The notes: generated by a model not told the origin, from the letters alone. 64,000 bases of DNA from Hyperoodon ampullatus (GCA_949752795.1 OX457074.1:6957527-7021526), one strand, 5' to 3'; counted from the first letter of the stretch, positions 10,339 through 21,381 are shown. A program made the numbers and translations.

Positions 10339-11156
10339 CATTGGCTAAAATGTTGGAGAGGGTGTGGAAAAAAGGGAACCCTCTTGCACTGTTGGTGGGA
10401 ATGTAAATTGGTACAGCCACTGTGGAGAACAGTATGGAGGTTCCTTAAAAATCTAAAAATAGAACTACCATACGACCCAGCAGTCCCACTACTGGGCATA
10501 TACCCTGAGAAAACCATAATTCAAAAAGAGTCATGTACCACAATGTTCATTGCAGCACTGTTTACAATAGCCAGGACATGGAAGCAACCTAAGTGTCCAT
10601 AGACAGAGGAATGGATGAAGAAGATGTGGTACATATATACAATAGAATATTACTCAGCCATAAAAAGAAAAGAAATTGAGTTATTTATAGTGAAGTGGAT
10701 GGACCTAGAGTCTGTCATACAGAGTGAAGTAAGTCAGAAACAAAAACAAATACCATATGCTAACACATATATATGGAATCTAAAAAAAAAAAAAAAAGGT
10801 TCTGAAGAACCTAGGGTCAGGACAGTAATAAAGACGCAGACATAGAGAATGGACTTGAGGACACAGGGAGTGGGAAGGGTAAGCTGGGACGAAGTGAGAG
10901 AGTGGCAGGGACATATATACACTACCAAATGTAAAATAGATAGCTAGTGGGAAGCAGCCACATAGCACAGGGAGACCAGCTCAGTGCTCTGTGACCACCT
11001 AGAGGAGTGGGATAGGGAGGATGGGAGGGAGACAGAAGAGGGAGGGGATATGGGGATATATGTATACGTATAGCTGATTCACTTTGTTATACAACAGAAA
11101 GTAACACAATAATGTAAAGCAATTATACTTCAATAAAGATGTTTAAAAAAATAAAT
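10339..11156 (+). mobile_element. L1 fragment, 3' end
   Basis: About 820 bp in sense orientation, from the ORF2 C-terminal region (GAGAGGGTGTGGAAAAAAGG) through the 3'UTR to AATAAAGATGTTT and an A-rich tail. Frame breaks and an internal A run make it inactive. Confidence 0.9.
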
Positions 11157-11160
11157 AATA

Positions 11161-11379
11161 GGAGCCTCCCTGGTGGCGCAGTGGTTGAGAGTCCGCCTGC
11201 CGATGCAGGGGACACGGGTTCGTGCCCCGGTCCGGGAGGATCCCACATGCCGCGGAGCAGCTGGGCCAGTGAGTCATGGCCGCTGAGCCTGCGCGTCCGG
11301 AGCCTGTGCTGCGCAACGGGAGAGGCCACAACAGTGAGAGGCCCACGTGTCGCATAAATAAATAAATAAATAAATAATA
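11161..11379 (+). mobile_element. CD-type SINE
   Basis: Sense copy beginning GGAGCCTCCCTGGTGGCGCA, with an (AAAT)n tail. It lies directly after the L1 A tail and directly before another SINE. Confidence 0.9.
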
Positions 11380-11741
11380 GGACTTCCCTGGTGGCGCAGT
11401 GGTTAAGAATCCGCCTGCCAATGCAGGAGACACGGGTTCGAGCCCTCGTCCGGGAAGATCCCACGTCTCAGAGCAACTAAGCCCGTGTGCCACAACTACT
11501 GAGCCTGTGCTCTAGAGCCTGCGAGCCACAACTACTGAGCCCGTGTGCCACAACTACTGAAGCCTGCTCGCCTAGAGCCCGTGCTCTGCAACAAGAGAAG
11601 CCACTGCAATGAGAAGCCCGCACTCCACAATGAGGAGTAGCCCCCGCTCCCCGCAACTAGGGAAAGCCCACACGCAGCAACGAAGACCCAACGCATCCAA
11701 AAATTAAAAAAAATTAAAAAAAAAAAGAAACAAAAAAAAAA
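11380..11741 (+). mobile_element. CHR-type SINE, long form
   Basis: Sense long CHR copy, starting GGACTTCCCTGGTGGCGCAG and ending in an A-rich tail at about 11741. It was apparently inserted into or next to the simple-repeat tail of the preceding SINE. Confidence 0.9.
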
Positions 11742-12511
11742 CCCATTCTGTTGCACACGATAGGACCCCTCTTCCTTTAAACATTGCAGTTGGAACAAAG
11801 TCTAAATCTATAAAACAAGACACTCTCAATAAGCACAGTAAGTGTTTAGCAGCTGTGCACATTTAGGCAAAACCATTTCATTTGTGGAATCTGGCTCTTT
11901 TCCCAGAAAACAATGTTTCCGTTTCACAATGTAACAGAACAGGAAGAGTGTGAACTCTTGTTACATGTAGATTCCTTGTGCTCCACTCAGATTTCCACAT
12001 TTCCATTGTGGTCTGGTGTGAGAGTCCATCTGTGCGTTGGTGGAGTGACTCATTTTTCCACCAAGATGCATATTTCTTTGAATCCCAGGGGCCATTGATT
12101 GGTGTGAAAGAGCAGTCAGCACAGACTTGGTTCCTGGATCCATCATATGACTTAAGAGATACGATTTAGTTTTTTTGCATCGGCTTAAATTGAAAGAGGC
12201 AATTCAACTATTCAGATAATTCATGCTCCAAAACCTTTAGTGTTTACAAGTGGTTATTAAGAGCAGCTACTTGATACCACAAGGAAATATAAAGGAAACA
12301 GAGGCAAAATTGTGTCCTTTGGGTGTTTAATAATCTCATTAAGGAAACAGATGCACAAGAAGTATAAAGATTTCCAAATGAGTAGATGATATCCAGCACA
12401 AGTGTAAGTAAGATGTATCCATCAATGTTTAAGAGCCTTAGAATAATAGAGTGATCAAAATGGAAAAAGGCTATCTGGAAACTTTTTTTCTGTAATTTAC
12501 AAAATTTTTTT
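11742..12511. other. Intergenic unique sequence
   Basis: No gene or recognisable young repeat is seen. Open frames of about 60 codons occur on both strands without coding character. Confidence 0.5.
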
Positions 12512-12838
12512 TAAAAATTAATTAATTTATTTATTTTTGGCTGCATTGGGTATTCATTGCTGCACGCAGGCTTTTCTCTAGTTGCGACGAGCGGGAGCTA
12601 CTCTTAGTTGCGTTGCGCGGGCTTCTCATTGTGGTGGTTTCTCTTGTTGTGGAGCACAGGCTCTAGGCGCGCGGGCTTCAGCAGTTGTGGCTCGCGGGCT
12701 CTAGAGTGCAGGCTCAGTAGTTGTGGCACACAGGCTTAGTTGCTCCGCGGCATGTGGAATCTTCCCTGACCAGGGCTCTAACCTGTGTACCCTGCATTGG
12801 CAGGCGGATTCTTAACCACTGCCCCACCAGGGAAGTCC
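12512..12838 (-). mobile_element. CHR-type SINE, long form
   Basis: Antisense long CHR copy between near-identical TACAAAATTTT / TACAAAAATTTT sequences, consistent with a target-site duplication. Confidence 0.9.
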
Positions 12839-12849
12839 TACAAAAATTT

Positions 12850-13797
12850 TAAGTTATTTAAAATTTACAGAAAAGTTTCTTTTAAGTACAAAAATTATTT
12901 TTTTCTGAACCATTTGAGAGTAAATTGGCATCCTGATGTTCCATCACCCCACAAATACTTTAGTGTGAATTTTCTACAAACAAGGACATTCTGATACATA
13001 ACCACAGTACAACCGTCAAAATTAGGAAATTGATATTGATACATACCACTGTCTGGTTTTCAGCAACCTATCAAATTTCATCATTTGTCCCAGTAGTGTC
13101 CTTTATAGCTTAATGATCCAATCTAAGATCACACTTTGAATTTAGTTGTCACATCTCTTTTGTCTCCTTCAATCACGAGAATAGTTCCTCATTTTCTCCT
13201 TGACTTTCATAACACTGATGTTTTTGAAGATTACAGGACAATTATTTTGTACAAGATTATTCAATTTGGGCTTTCTGATTTTTTTTTTTTCATGATTGGA
13301 TTTTGGATTTTACCTTCGGCAGGAATAGCATGAAAGAGAGGCTGTGTTCTTTTCATTGTATCCTATCAGGTGGTACACAATTTTGATTTGCCTTTTTCTA
13401 GTACTGTTAACTTTGATCAGTTAAGGTGATGTCTTTCAGACTTTTCCAGTATAAAGTTACTCTTTTCTTCTTTGTCATGCGTATTTTGTAGCGTGGTATT
13501 TTGAGATTAAGTAAATATTCCATACTCCAATTTCTCAAATAGTACCAACTACCAGAACTCACCCAATATGAAATAGATAGTTTGGATAGCTCTATAACTG
13601 TAAAGAAATTTATTTTGTAAAAGTCTAAAAAAAAAAAAAGGTAATATCCAGGTCCATATGGTTTTAGTGGAGACTCTACCAAACATATAAAGAAGAATTA
13701 ACACCAATTCTACATAATCTTTCCTGGAAAGTAGAAGAGAATACTTCCCAACCCATTTTATGAGACCAGTATAACGCTGATATAGAAAACCAGACAG
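12850..13797. other. Intergenic; old L1-like sequence at the left
   Basis: 12850-13110 resembles degraded antisense L1. The rest is AT-rich with no recognised gene. Confidence 0.4.
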
Positions 13798-14323
13798 GGA
13801 CTTCGCTGGTGGTCCAGTGGTTAAAAATCCTCCTTCCAATGCAGGGGATGCGAGTTCAATCCCTGGTCGGGGAACTAAGATCCCACATGCCATGGGGTAG
13901 CCAAGCCCACACGCCACAACTAGAGAGAAACCCACGCTCCACAATGAAGAGTAGCCCCTGGACTTCCCTGGTGGTGCAGTGGTTGAGAATCTGCCTGCTA
14001 ATGCAGGGGACACGGGTTCAAGCCCTGGTCTGGGAAGATCCCACATGCCGCGGAGCAACTAGGCCTGTGAGCCACAACTACTGAGCCTGTGCGTCTGGAG
14101 CCTGTGCTCCGCAGCAAGAGAGGCTGCGATAGTGAGAGGTCTGCGCAACACGATGAAGAGTGGCCCCTGCTTGCCACAACTAGAGAAAGCCCTCGCACAG
14201 AAACGAAGACCCAACACAGCCAAACGTAAATTAAAAAAAAAGAGTAGCCCCTGCTCGTCGCAACTAGAGAAAGCCCGCTTGCAGCAATGAAGACCCAACA
14301 CAGCCAATTAATTAATTAATTAA
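13798..14323 (+). mobile_element. CHR-type SINE, long form, interrupted
   Basis: The sense copy begins GGACTTCGCTGGTGGTCCAG, runs to 13960, and resumes at 14254 (CTCGTCGCAACTAGAGAAAG) to an (AATT)n tail. The gap is filled by a second SINE of the same family. Confidence 0.9.
13961..14240 (+). mobile_element. CHR-type SINE nested inside another
   Basis: A younger sense copy is inserted into the 13798 element. An exact 13-bp target-site duplication, AGAGTAGCCCCTG, stands at 13948-13960 and 14241-14253. The start was trimmed to GACTTCCCTGG, as the first base is shared with the duplication. Confidence 0.95.
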
Positions 14324-15333
14324 TTTAAAAAACATGAGAGGGGAGTGGCCAAGATGGCAGAGTAGGAAGACCCTGAGTTCACCTCTTCTCATGGGTGGAC
14401 CAAAATTATAACGATTTACAGAACAACTATTGATGAGAAAGACCCGAAGACTAGTAGAAAACATCTTCTACAATTAAATATATAAAGAAAGAATCACAGT
14501 GAGACAGGTAGGAGGGGCAGAGACACAGTATACACCCATACACCTGGGTGGGTGACCCGCAAATGGGAGGAGAGTTACAATTGCAGAGGTTCTCTCCAAG
14601 GAGCGAGGGGTCCAGGCCCCACACTGGGCTCCCCAGTCCAGGGTTCCTGCACTGGGAAGATGAGCCCCTGGAAATTTTGGCTTTGAAGACCAACGGGGCT
14701 TACTTTTGGGAGAGCCAGAGGACTGTGGGAAATAGAGTCGCCACTCTTAAAGGGTGCACACAAAATCTCACACCCTCCAAGACACAGGGAAGAAGCAGTA
14801 ATTTGAAAGGAGCCTGGGTCAGAACCACCTGCTGATCATGGAGAGCCTCCCAGAGAAGCAGGAGGCATCTGTAACTCACCCCATGGACATAGACACTGGC
14901 GGCAGCCATTTTGGGAACTCATTCTCCCATGAGGACCCCAGTGCTGGCAAGATCCATTTTGGAATCCTCTCTCTAGCTAATTAGCACTAGAACCTGGGAC
15001 AACTCAGACCAAACAGCTAGCCAGAAGAAGACATACACCCACCCACCAGCAGGCCAACTTCCTTAAGACCCTGTGACCCCCAGATGCCCCAGGACCCAGC
15101 CCTGACACCGGTGGGCCGGCACTAGCCCCAGGACCAGCCTCATCTACCACATGAGCAGGCACCAGCCCCAGGACCCCTGGGCCCTGACCCCACCCACCAG
15201 TGGGCCAACACCAACTCTGGGACCCACAGGGCCCTGCAGTCAGAGACCCCAGGACCAGCTCCACACACCAGCAGTCTGGCAGTAGCCCAGTACCCCCAGG
15301 CTGATGCTCAAAGATGCTCAAAGAACTCAGGAG

Positions 15334-15544
15334 GGGGACTTCCCTGGTGGTTCAGTGGCGAAGAATCCAAGCTCCCAATGCAGGGGGCACGGGTTTGATC
15401 CTGGGTCAGGAAACTAGATCCCACATGCGTGCTGTAACTAAGAGTTCACATGCCGCAACTAAAGATCCCACACTCAGCAACAAAGATCCCACGTGCTGCA
15501 GCTAAGAACTCACACAGCCAAATAAATAAAACAAAATGAAACAA
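15334..15544 (+). mobile_element. CHR-family SINE, divergent
   Basis: A sense copy within the L1 is flanked by an exact 14-bp target-site duplication, AAAGAACTCAGGAG, at 15320-15333 and 15545-15558. Its body carries several ACTAAGA/GATCCCAC units unlike the CD form. Confidence 0.9.
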
Positions 15545-15773
15545 AAAGAACTCAGGAGAAGAAAGGATGAACAGAGTGAGAAGTTAGAAATTTTTAACAA
15601 AGAGTTAGAAAATATAAAGAAGAACGAAATAGAGATGAAGAAAACAATAACTGAAATTTTAAAAATACGCCAGAAGGAATCAACAATAGATTAGATGATA
15701 CAGAGGAATGAATCAGCAAACTGGAAGACAGAGTACTGGAAGTCACTTAAACTGAACAGAAAAAAGAATTTTT

Positions 15774-15984
15774 TTTTTTTTTTTTTTTTTTGCGGTATGC
15801 AGGCCTCTCAGTGTTGTGGCCTCTCCCGTTGCAGAGCACAGGCTCCGGACGCGCAGGCCCAGCGGCCATGGCTCACGGGCCCAGCTGCTCCGCGGCATGT
15901 GGGATCCCCCCGGACCAGGACACGAACCCCTGTCCCCTGCATCGGCAGGCGGACTCCCAACCACTGTGCCACCAGGGAAGCCCC
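15774..15984 (-). mobile_element. CD-type SINE
   Basis: An antisense copy within the L1, with a 15-bp target-site duplication GAAAAAAGAATTTTT at 15759-15773 and 15985-15999. Confidence 0.95.
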
Positions 15985-16329
15985 GAAAAAAGAATTTTTA
16001 ATAAATGACGGCAGATTAAGAGATCTCTGGGACCATAGCAAGCCTACTAACATTCACATTATAGGGGTCCCAGAAGGAGAAGAGAGAGAGAAAGGGTCAG
16101 AGAACATATTTGCTCAACGTTACTAATCATCAGGGAAATGCAAAGCAAAACCACAATGAAATATCATGTCACACCTGTGAGAATGGCTATTATCAAAAAG
16201 GCAACAGATAACAAGTGTTGGTGAGGATGTGGAGAAAAGAGAACCCTCATGCACTGCTGGTAGAAATGTAAATGTAAATGCAGCCACTATGGAAAACAGT
16301 ATGGAGATTCCTCAAAAAGTTAAAAAATA

Positions 16330-16459
16330 GGGACTTCCCTGGCCGTCCAGTGGTTAAGACTCCATGCTTCCACTGCAGGGGGCACAGGTTCAGTCTCTGG
16401 TCAGGGAAATAAGATCCCACATGCTGCACAGTGTGGCCAAAAAAAAAAAAAAAAAAGGA
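16330..16459 (+). mobile_element. tRNA-derived SINE, short form
   Basis: A short sense copy (GGGACTTCCCTGGCCGTCCA to a 17-A tail) within the L1. It contains CACTGCAGGGGGCAC, a CTCF-like string. Confidence 0.9.
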
Positions 16460-17125
16460 CTACCACACAATCCAGCAATTCCTCTCCTGGAAAAAATGGA
16501 AACACTAATTAGCAAAGATCGCATCTCCTACGTTCATTGTAGCATTATTTACAATAGCCAAAATATGGAAGTGCCCATCAATAGATGAATGGGTAAAGAA
16601 GATGTGAGATATATGTCAATCATATATGATATCTCTATATAGATATATATAGATACATAGCTCAGCCATAAAAAAAGAACAAAACCTTGCCAATTTGCCA
16701 CAGCATGGATGGACATAGAGGGTATTATGCTAAGTGAAATAAGTCAGACAGAGAAAGACAAATACTGTATGATTTCACTGATATGTGGAATCTGGAAAAC
16801 AAAACAAATGAACAAACATAATATAATGGAAGCAGAGTCACAGATACAGAGAACAAACAGGTGGTTTCCAGAGGGGAGGAGGGTATGGGGAGGAAAGAAA
16901 TAGGTGAGGGAGATTAAGGGGAACAAACTTTCAGTTGCAAAATAAATGAGTCACGGGTATGAAATGTAGTGTGGGGAATATAGTCAATAACGATGTGATA
17001 TCTTTGTAGGGTGACAGATCCTAACTAGACTTATCATGGTGATCATTTTGAAATATACTAAGCTATCGAACCATTATGTTGTGTAACAGGAACTAACATA
17101 GTGTTGTAGGTCAGTTATATTTCAA

Positions 17126-17493
17126 AACCAAACAAACATAGAACCACAAAAATAATTTGTGGTTACCAGAGGTGGGGGCTGAAAGGAGGGGGAATTGGAT
17201 GAAGGCAGTCAAAAGTATAAACTTTCAGTTATAAGATAAATAAGTGCTAGGGATGTAATGTACAACAGGATAAATATAGTTAACACTGCTGTGTGCTATA
17301 TATGAAAGTTGTTGAGAGTATATCCTGAGTTCTCATCATAAGGAAAAAATTTTTTTCTATTTCTTTAATTTTGTATCTATATGAGACGTTCACTAAACTT
17401 ATTGTGATAATCATTTCATAGTGTATGTAAGTCAAATCATCATGCTGTATACCTTAAAGTTATACAGTGCTCTATGTCAATTATATCTCAATA
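17126..17493 (+). mobile_element. Old L1 3'UTR fragment
   Basis: Sense L1 3' sequence (TGGTTACCAGAGGTGGGGGC through ATATCTCAATAAAAC) directly follows the preceding L1 and is of a different, older type. Confidence 0.7.
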
Positions 17494-17506
17494 AAACTGC
17501 AAGGAA

Positions 17507-17693
17507 GGGGCTTCCCTGGTGGCGCAGTGGTTGGGAGTCCGCCTGCCGATGTGGGGGACGCGGGTTCATGCCCAGGTCCGGGAGGGTCCCGCATGCCGCA
17601 GAGCGGCTGGGCCCGTGAGCCGTGGCCGCTGGGCCTGCGCGTCCGGAGCCTGTGCTCCGCAGCGGAGGGGCTGCGGCAGTGAGGGGCCTGCAG
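17507..17693 (+). mobile_element. CD-type SINE without an A tail
   Basis: The sense copy starts GGGGCTTCCCTGGTGGCGCA and ends GAGGGGCCTGCAG, with no poly(A). It is nevertheless flanked by an exact 13-bp target-site duplication, AAACTGCAAGGAA, at 17494-17506 and 17694-17706. See findings. Confidence 0.95.
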
Positions 17694-18012
17694 AAACTGC
17701 AAGGAAAAAGCATGTTGAGTTATGCTTATTTAATTTACTTTAATTTGTTCTTGTTTAATAAGCATGTTTAAAGCTATAAATATTTTTCTCATTCTCTGTG
17801 TACAACTTTAGTGATATCTCATGCAATTTCATATGTACTGTTGTCATTATTAAAAGATTGATCTTTAACTCAGTCTTGAAGGAAACAATTTGCAGAGAAG
17901 TGGTGGAATCACTCCCAATGCAGTCAGAGAACTGACCAGGTTCATAGGCTGTTCACAGGCAAACACGTGCTCATCCTTTAAGGCAACTCAAATTCATCTC
18001 CTCTGTTAAAGG

Positions 18013-18216
18013 TTTTTTTTTTTTGTGGTACGTGAGCCTCTCACTGTTGTGGCCTCTCCCGTTGCGGAGCACAGGCTCCGGATGCGCAGGCTCAGCGGCC
18101 GTGGCCCACGGGCCCAGCCGCTCCGCGGCATGTGGGATCTTCCCAGACCGGGGCATGAACCCGTGTCTCCTGCATCAGCAGGCGGACTCTCAACCACTGC
18201 GCCACCAAGGAAACCC
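18013..18216 (-). mobile_element. CD-type SINE
   Basis: Antisense copy, T tract to CCAAGGAAACCC. The flanks TCCTCTGTTAAAGGTTT and TCCTCTGAGAAGGTTT look like a diverged duplication. Confidence 0.9.
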
Positions 18217-18299
18217 TCCTCTGAGAAGGTTTCAAAGCATACTTAGTGATACCTTTATCAGTGCATCCATAGGACTATCTATATATTACTAATAAAATC

Positions 18300-18405
18300 C
18301 GTATTGTATTATAGATTATGAGCTCCTTCAGGTTAGGGCCTTGTCCAATTTCCTGTATCTAGGCCTGGGTCATATCAAGCACAAAACCTTGTATTGAATG
18401 AAAGA
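18300..18405 (+). repeat. L2 3'-end relic
   Basis: GATTATGAGCTCCTTCAGGT with downstream CCTTGTATTGAATGAA is the typical worn 3' end of L2. Confidence 0.6.
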
Positions 18406-18892
18406 ATAGAAGAGAGGCATATAGAAGTTAACTGAAAAGCTCCTAAACTTCACTTACTTCACAGATTTTACTCAAATGCAGTGTTGTCAGTAGCTATTCA
18501 TATTGCCAGAAAATTTTAAGGGCCCAAAGTATATTTTTTTAAACAGGAATAATTGTTCACTTGTATTCAGAATCTCTAAAACTCTAAGCAAAAAGAAACT
18601 TGTAATGGAAATACAGCTCAAGGCAATATCCAACTGAAGGTTCCCTCTTGGATAACTTTCTGCTTCCCCTAAAAAAAATTTCTCCTCTGAAGATGACTCC
18701 CTTATACATCCTCCCTACAAGTTTCCTGCAGGCTCCCTTCCCCACCATTCTCCCTCCTTGAAATACCACAAAAGCCTGGTAAGCTGCTTTTATAAAACAA
18801 AAACAGCTGAAGTGTAAAGCATAGCAATCCCCAGCCTTAAATAAGTACGTGATTGCAAATAACCTACACCACTTTGTCACAAGTTAAGAAAT

Positions 18893-19640
18893 TCCACAGT
18901 ATGGAGGTTCCTTAAAAAACTAAAAATAGAACTTCCATATGACCCAGCAATCCCACTACTGGGCATATACCCTGAGAAAACCATAATTCAAAAAGAGTCA
19001 TGTACCACAGTGTTCACTGCAGCTCTATTTACTATTTAGCCAGGACACGGAAGCAACCTGTGTCCATCAACAGATGAATGGACAAAGATGTGGCACATAT
19101 ATACAATGGAATATTACTCAGCCATAAAAAGAAACGAAATTGAGTTATTTGTAGTGGGGTGGATGGAACTAGAGACTGTCATACAGAGTGAAGTAAGTCA
19201 GAAAGAGAAAAATAAATACTGTATGCTAACACATATATATGGAAACTAAAAAAAAAAAAAAAAAAGGGTTCTGAAGAACCTAGGGTCAGGACAGGAATAA
19301 AGATGCAGACGTAGAGAATGGACTTGAGGACATGGGGAGGGGGAAGGGTAAGCTGGGACGAAGTGAGAGAGTGGCATGGACATATATACACTACCAAATG
19401 TAAAATAGATAGCTAGTGGGAAGCAGCCGCATAGCACAAGGAGACCAGCTTGGTGCTTTGCGACCACCTAGAGCGGTGGGATACGGAGGGTGGGAGGGAG
19501 ACGGAAGAGGGAGGGGATATGGGGATATATGTATACATATAGCTGATTCACTTTGTGATGCAGCAGAAACTAACACACCATTGTAAAGCAATTATACTCC
19601 AATAAAGATGTTAAAAAATAAATTAAAAAAAATAAATGAA
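18893..19640 (+). mobile_element. L1 fragment, 3' end
   Basis: A sense copy closely resembling the one at 10339-11156, from ATGGAGGTTCCTTAAAAAAC to AATAAAGATGTT and an A-rich tail. It is 5'-truncated and inactive. Confidence 0.9.
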
Positions 19641-19692
19641 TAGAAAAGAAATTCCCAGTTTTGCTTTCTTTCTTTCAAAAATATTAAGTGTA

Positions 19693-20068
19693 GGGGCTTC
19701 CTGGTGGGGCAGTGGTTAAGACTCCACCTGCCAATGCAGGGGACACGGGTTCGAGTCCTGGTCCAGGAAGATCTCACATGCCACGGAGCAGCTAAGCCTG
19801 TGTGCCACAACTACTGAGCCTGCACTCTAGAGCCCACAAGCCACAACTACTGAACCAGCGTGCCACAGCTACTGAAGCCCGTGTGCCTAGAGCCCATGCT
19901 CTGCAACAGGAGAAGTCACCGCAATGAAGCCCGCGCACCCTAAAGAACAGTAGCCCCTGCTCGCCGCAACTAGAGAAAGTCCACGCGCAGCAACCAAGAC
20001 CCAACGCAGCCAAAAATAAATAAATAAATAAATTTATTTATTTTTTAAAATTTCATTTATAAAAAAAT
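19693..20068 (+). mobile_element. CHR-type SINE, long form
   Basis: Sense long CHR copy with (AAAT)n and A/T-rich tail. An exact 12-bp duplication, ATATTAAGTGTA, lies at 19681-19692 and 20069-20080. Confidence 0.93.
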
Positions 20069-20429
20069 ATATTAAGTGTATATTGAATGCCATGCGCCAA
20101 GATAAGCAGTGGGAATGCAAAAGTTCAAGGTGAATCTATCCCTTTGACCATTAAATCAACCAGATTCAATGAACCTACTGGAATTTTCCCATGTATTTCT
20201 CTACTACAGATCTTACCTCCTATCTCCAAGTCACTAGAAACTCAATACAGAAGCATTTGCTAGATTCTCCACTTCAGAAATCTTGAGCTGGTTTCTTGTT
20301 TACCTGGGCAAATACTTCAGGTCTAATGTCACAGAGAGGTGTCTCTGATCTCTGTCACTCAGTCCTTCCCCTCCTTCCCATCTCGTTTTCTCAATTTGAT
20401 TTCTTTAAGAAGCCTCTTTCCATGGCATT

Positions 20430-21370
20430 TTTTTTTTGACTCGTGAATTTGTTTTTATTTTTATTGGGCTATAGGGGATGGGTTGGGAAATATCTCTGTA
20501 AGTTATGCCCTACTAGGGAAATGTCCATTCTAATTCTCCTGGGACAGCTTTCGGAGCTTTTCCTTTTTCTCGGAGCTGCTGCTCTTGCTGGCAGCAGCCT
20601 CTTCAGGTCCACTGCTGAGAGGCTCCTCCTTGGAAGAGAATTTCCTCTTTTTCTTGGGGACCCTCTTGTTTCCTGACTCTTCAGGGTCACTATCTGGTTC
20701 CTCTTTGGGGAAAGATTTCTTCCTCTTGGTAAGACTTCCACTGCCAGCTGTCTCTTCAAGATCACTACTAACCAGCTCCTCCTTGGAAAAAGATTTCTTT
20801 TTTGGGGGGGTTTAGAGGAAACAGATGGGTCTTCCATTCCATTCTCCTGAGGAGCCTCCTGGGGCTTTTGCTTTTTCTTCTTTTTGGGTCTTTCACTTGT
20901 CTCCTCACATTCCTCCGGGGTACTACTGCTGTTTTCTGAAGACGCCAGGGCAATCGCAGCCAGCCTTTTCTTTTCCTTCTTCAAGCGTTTCTTCTCCTGT
21001 TTCTCCAGCTTCCTAGTAATCTCAGCAGCCACTTCCTCTGCCTGAACCATTGCCTCCTTCATGACATCCAGATTCTTTCGTGGAATCTCTCCAGTCTCAT
21101 AGAAGGACAGCCGATCCTCAACTTGTTCTCGAAGCTTCTCCCCAAATACACTGGTAGGTACCTCCGAGAAGCAATCAATTCGTGAGGCGATACTGCACTT
21201 GTTTGCCAGGTGTCGGGAGATGCGGCCTTTGTTCTTGGCAGCTGCTCGGCCGATGAAGGTAGAGTGGAAAATGAGTCCATATTTTGGGGTGTTACCCCTT
21301 GTCTTCAGGGCTCTGGAAAGTTGGTCCCTGTGCTGGGCCCAGGGAATCACTCAGACACCAGGACTGGCCA
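20430..21370 (-). pseudogene. NOP56: Processed NOP56 pseudogene, 5'-truncated
   Basis: NOP56 is a core protein of box C/D snoRNPs. The minus strand from about 21313 carries the conserved Nop domain part [19 protein letters not shown], then [20 protein letters not shown], then the lysine-rich tail up to a TAG at about 20537. It continues through a 3'UTR with AATAAA and a poly(A) tail (T run at 20430-20437). No introns interrupt it. Near the C/A homopolymer at 20802-20812 the reading frame shifts, so the [14 protein letters not shown] tail repeats continue in another frame. The longest open frame (20469-21350, 293 codons) is therefore a chimera of true frame and shifted frame, not a protein. 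The first roughly 60 bases (21314-21370) match NOP56 poorly. An exact 11-bp target-site duplication, TCCATGGCATT, stands at 20419-20429 and 21371-21381, showing L1-mediated retroposition. Confidence 0.93.
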
Positions 21371-21381
21371 TCCATGGCATT

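Larger units (their letters stand above)
14330..17125 (+). mobile_element. L1 with 5'UTR and large internal deletion
   Basis: The element opens with an L1 5'UTR (GGGGAGTGGCCAAGATGGCA, holding a YY1-like AAGATGGC). It continues through a degenerate tandem GC-rich section at about 15050-15300 (CAGCCCCAGGACC units) and the start of the ORF1 region (15545-16110). At about 16110-16112 it jumps to the ORF2 C-terminal region (TCATCAGGGAAATGCAAAGC) and runs to a 3' end near 17125. Three SINEs interrupt it. Neither ORF1 nor ORF2 is intact, so it cannot move by itself. The 5'UTR promoter may survive. Its age and source subfamily are not determined. Confidence 0.8.

Noticed and set aside
11161..14323. 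Regularly recurring 30-base units, as in a CRISPR-like array
   Set aside because: The recurring phrases belong to whole SINEs with A tails and target-site duplications, irregularly spaced and in both orientations, in a mammalian genome.
20469..21350. 293-codon open frame on the minus strand as a functional gene
   Set aside because: It is a NOP56 retrocopy with poly(A), AATAAA and target-site duplication. The second half is read in a shifted frame and the 5' half of the gene is missing.
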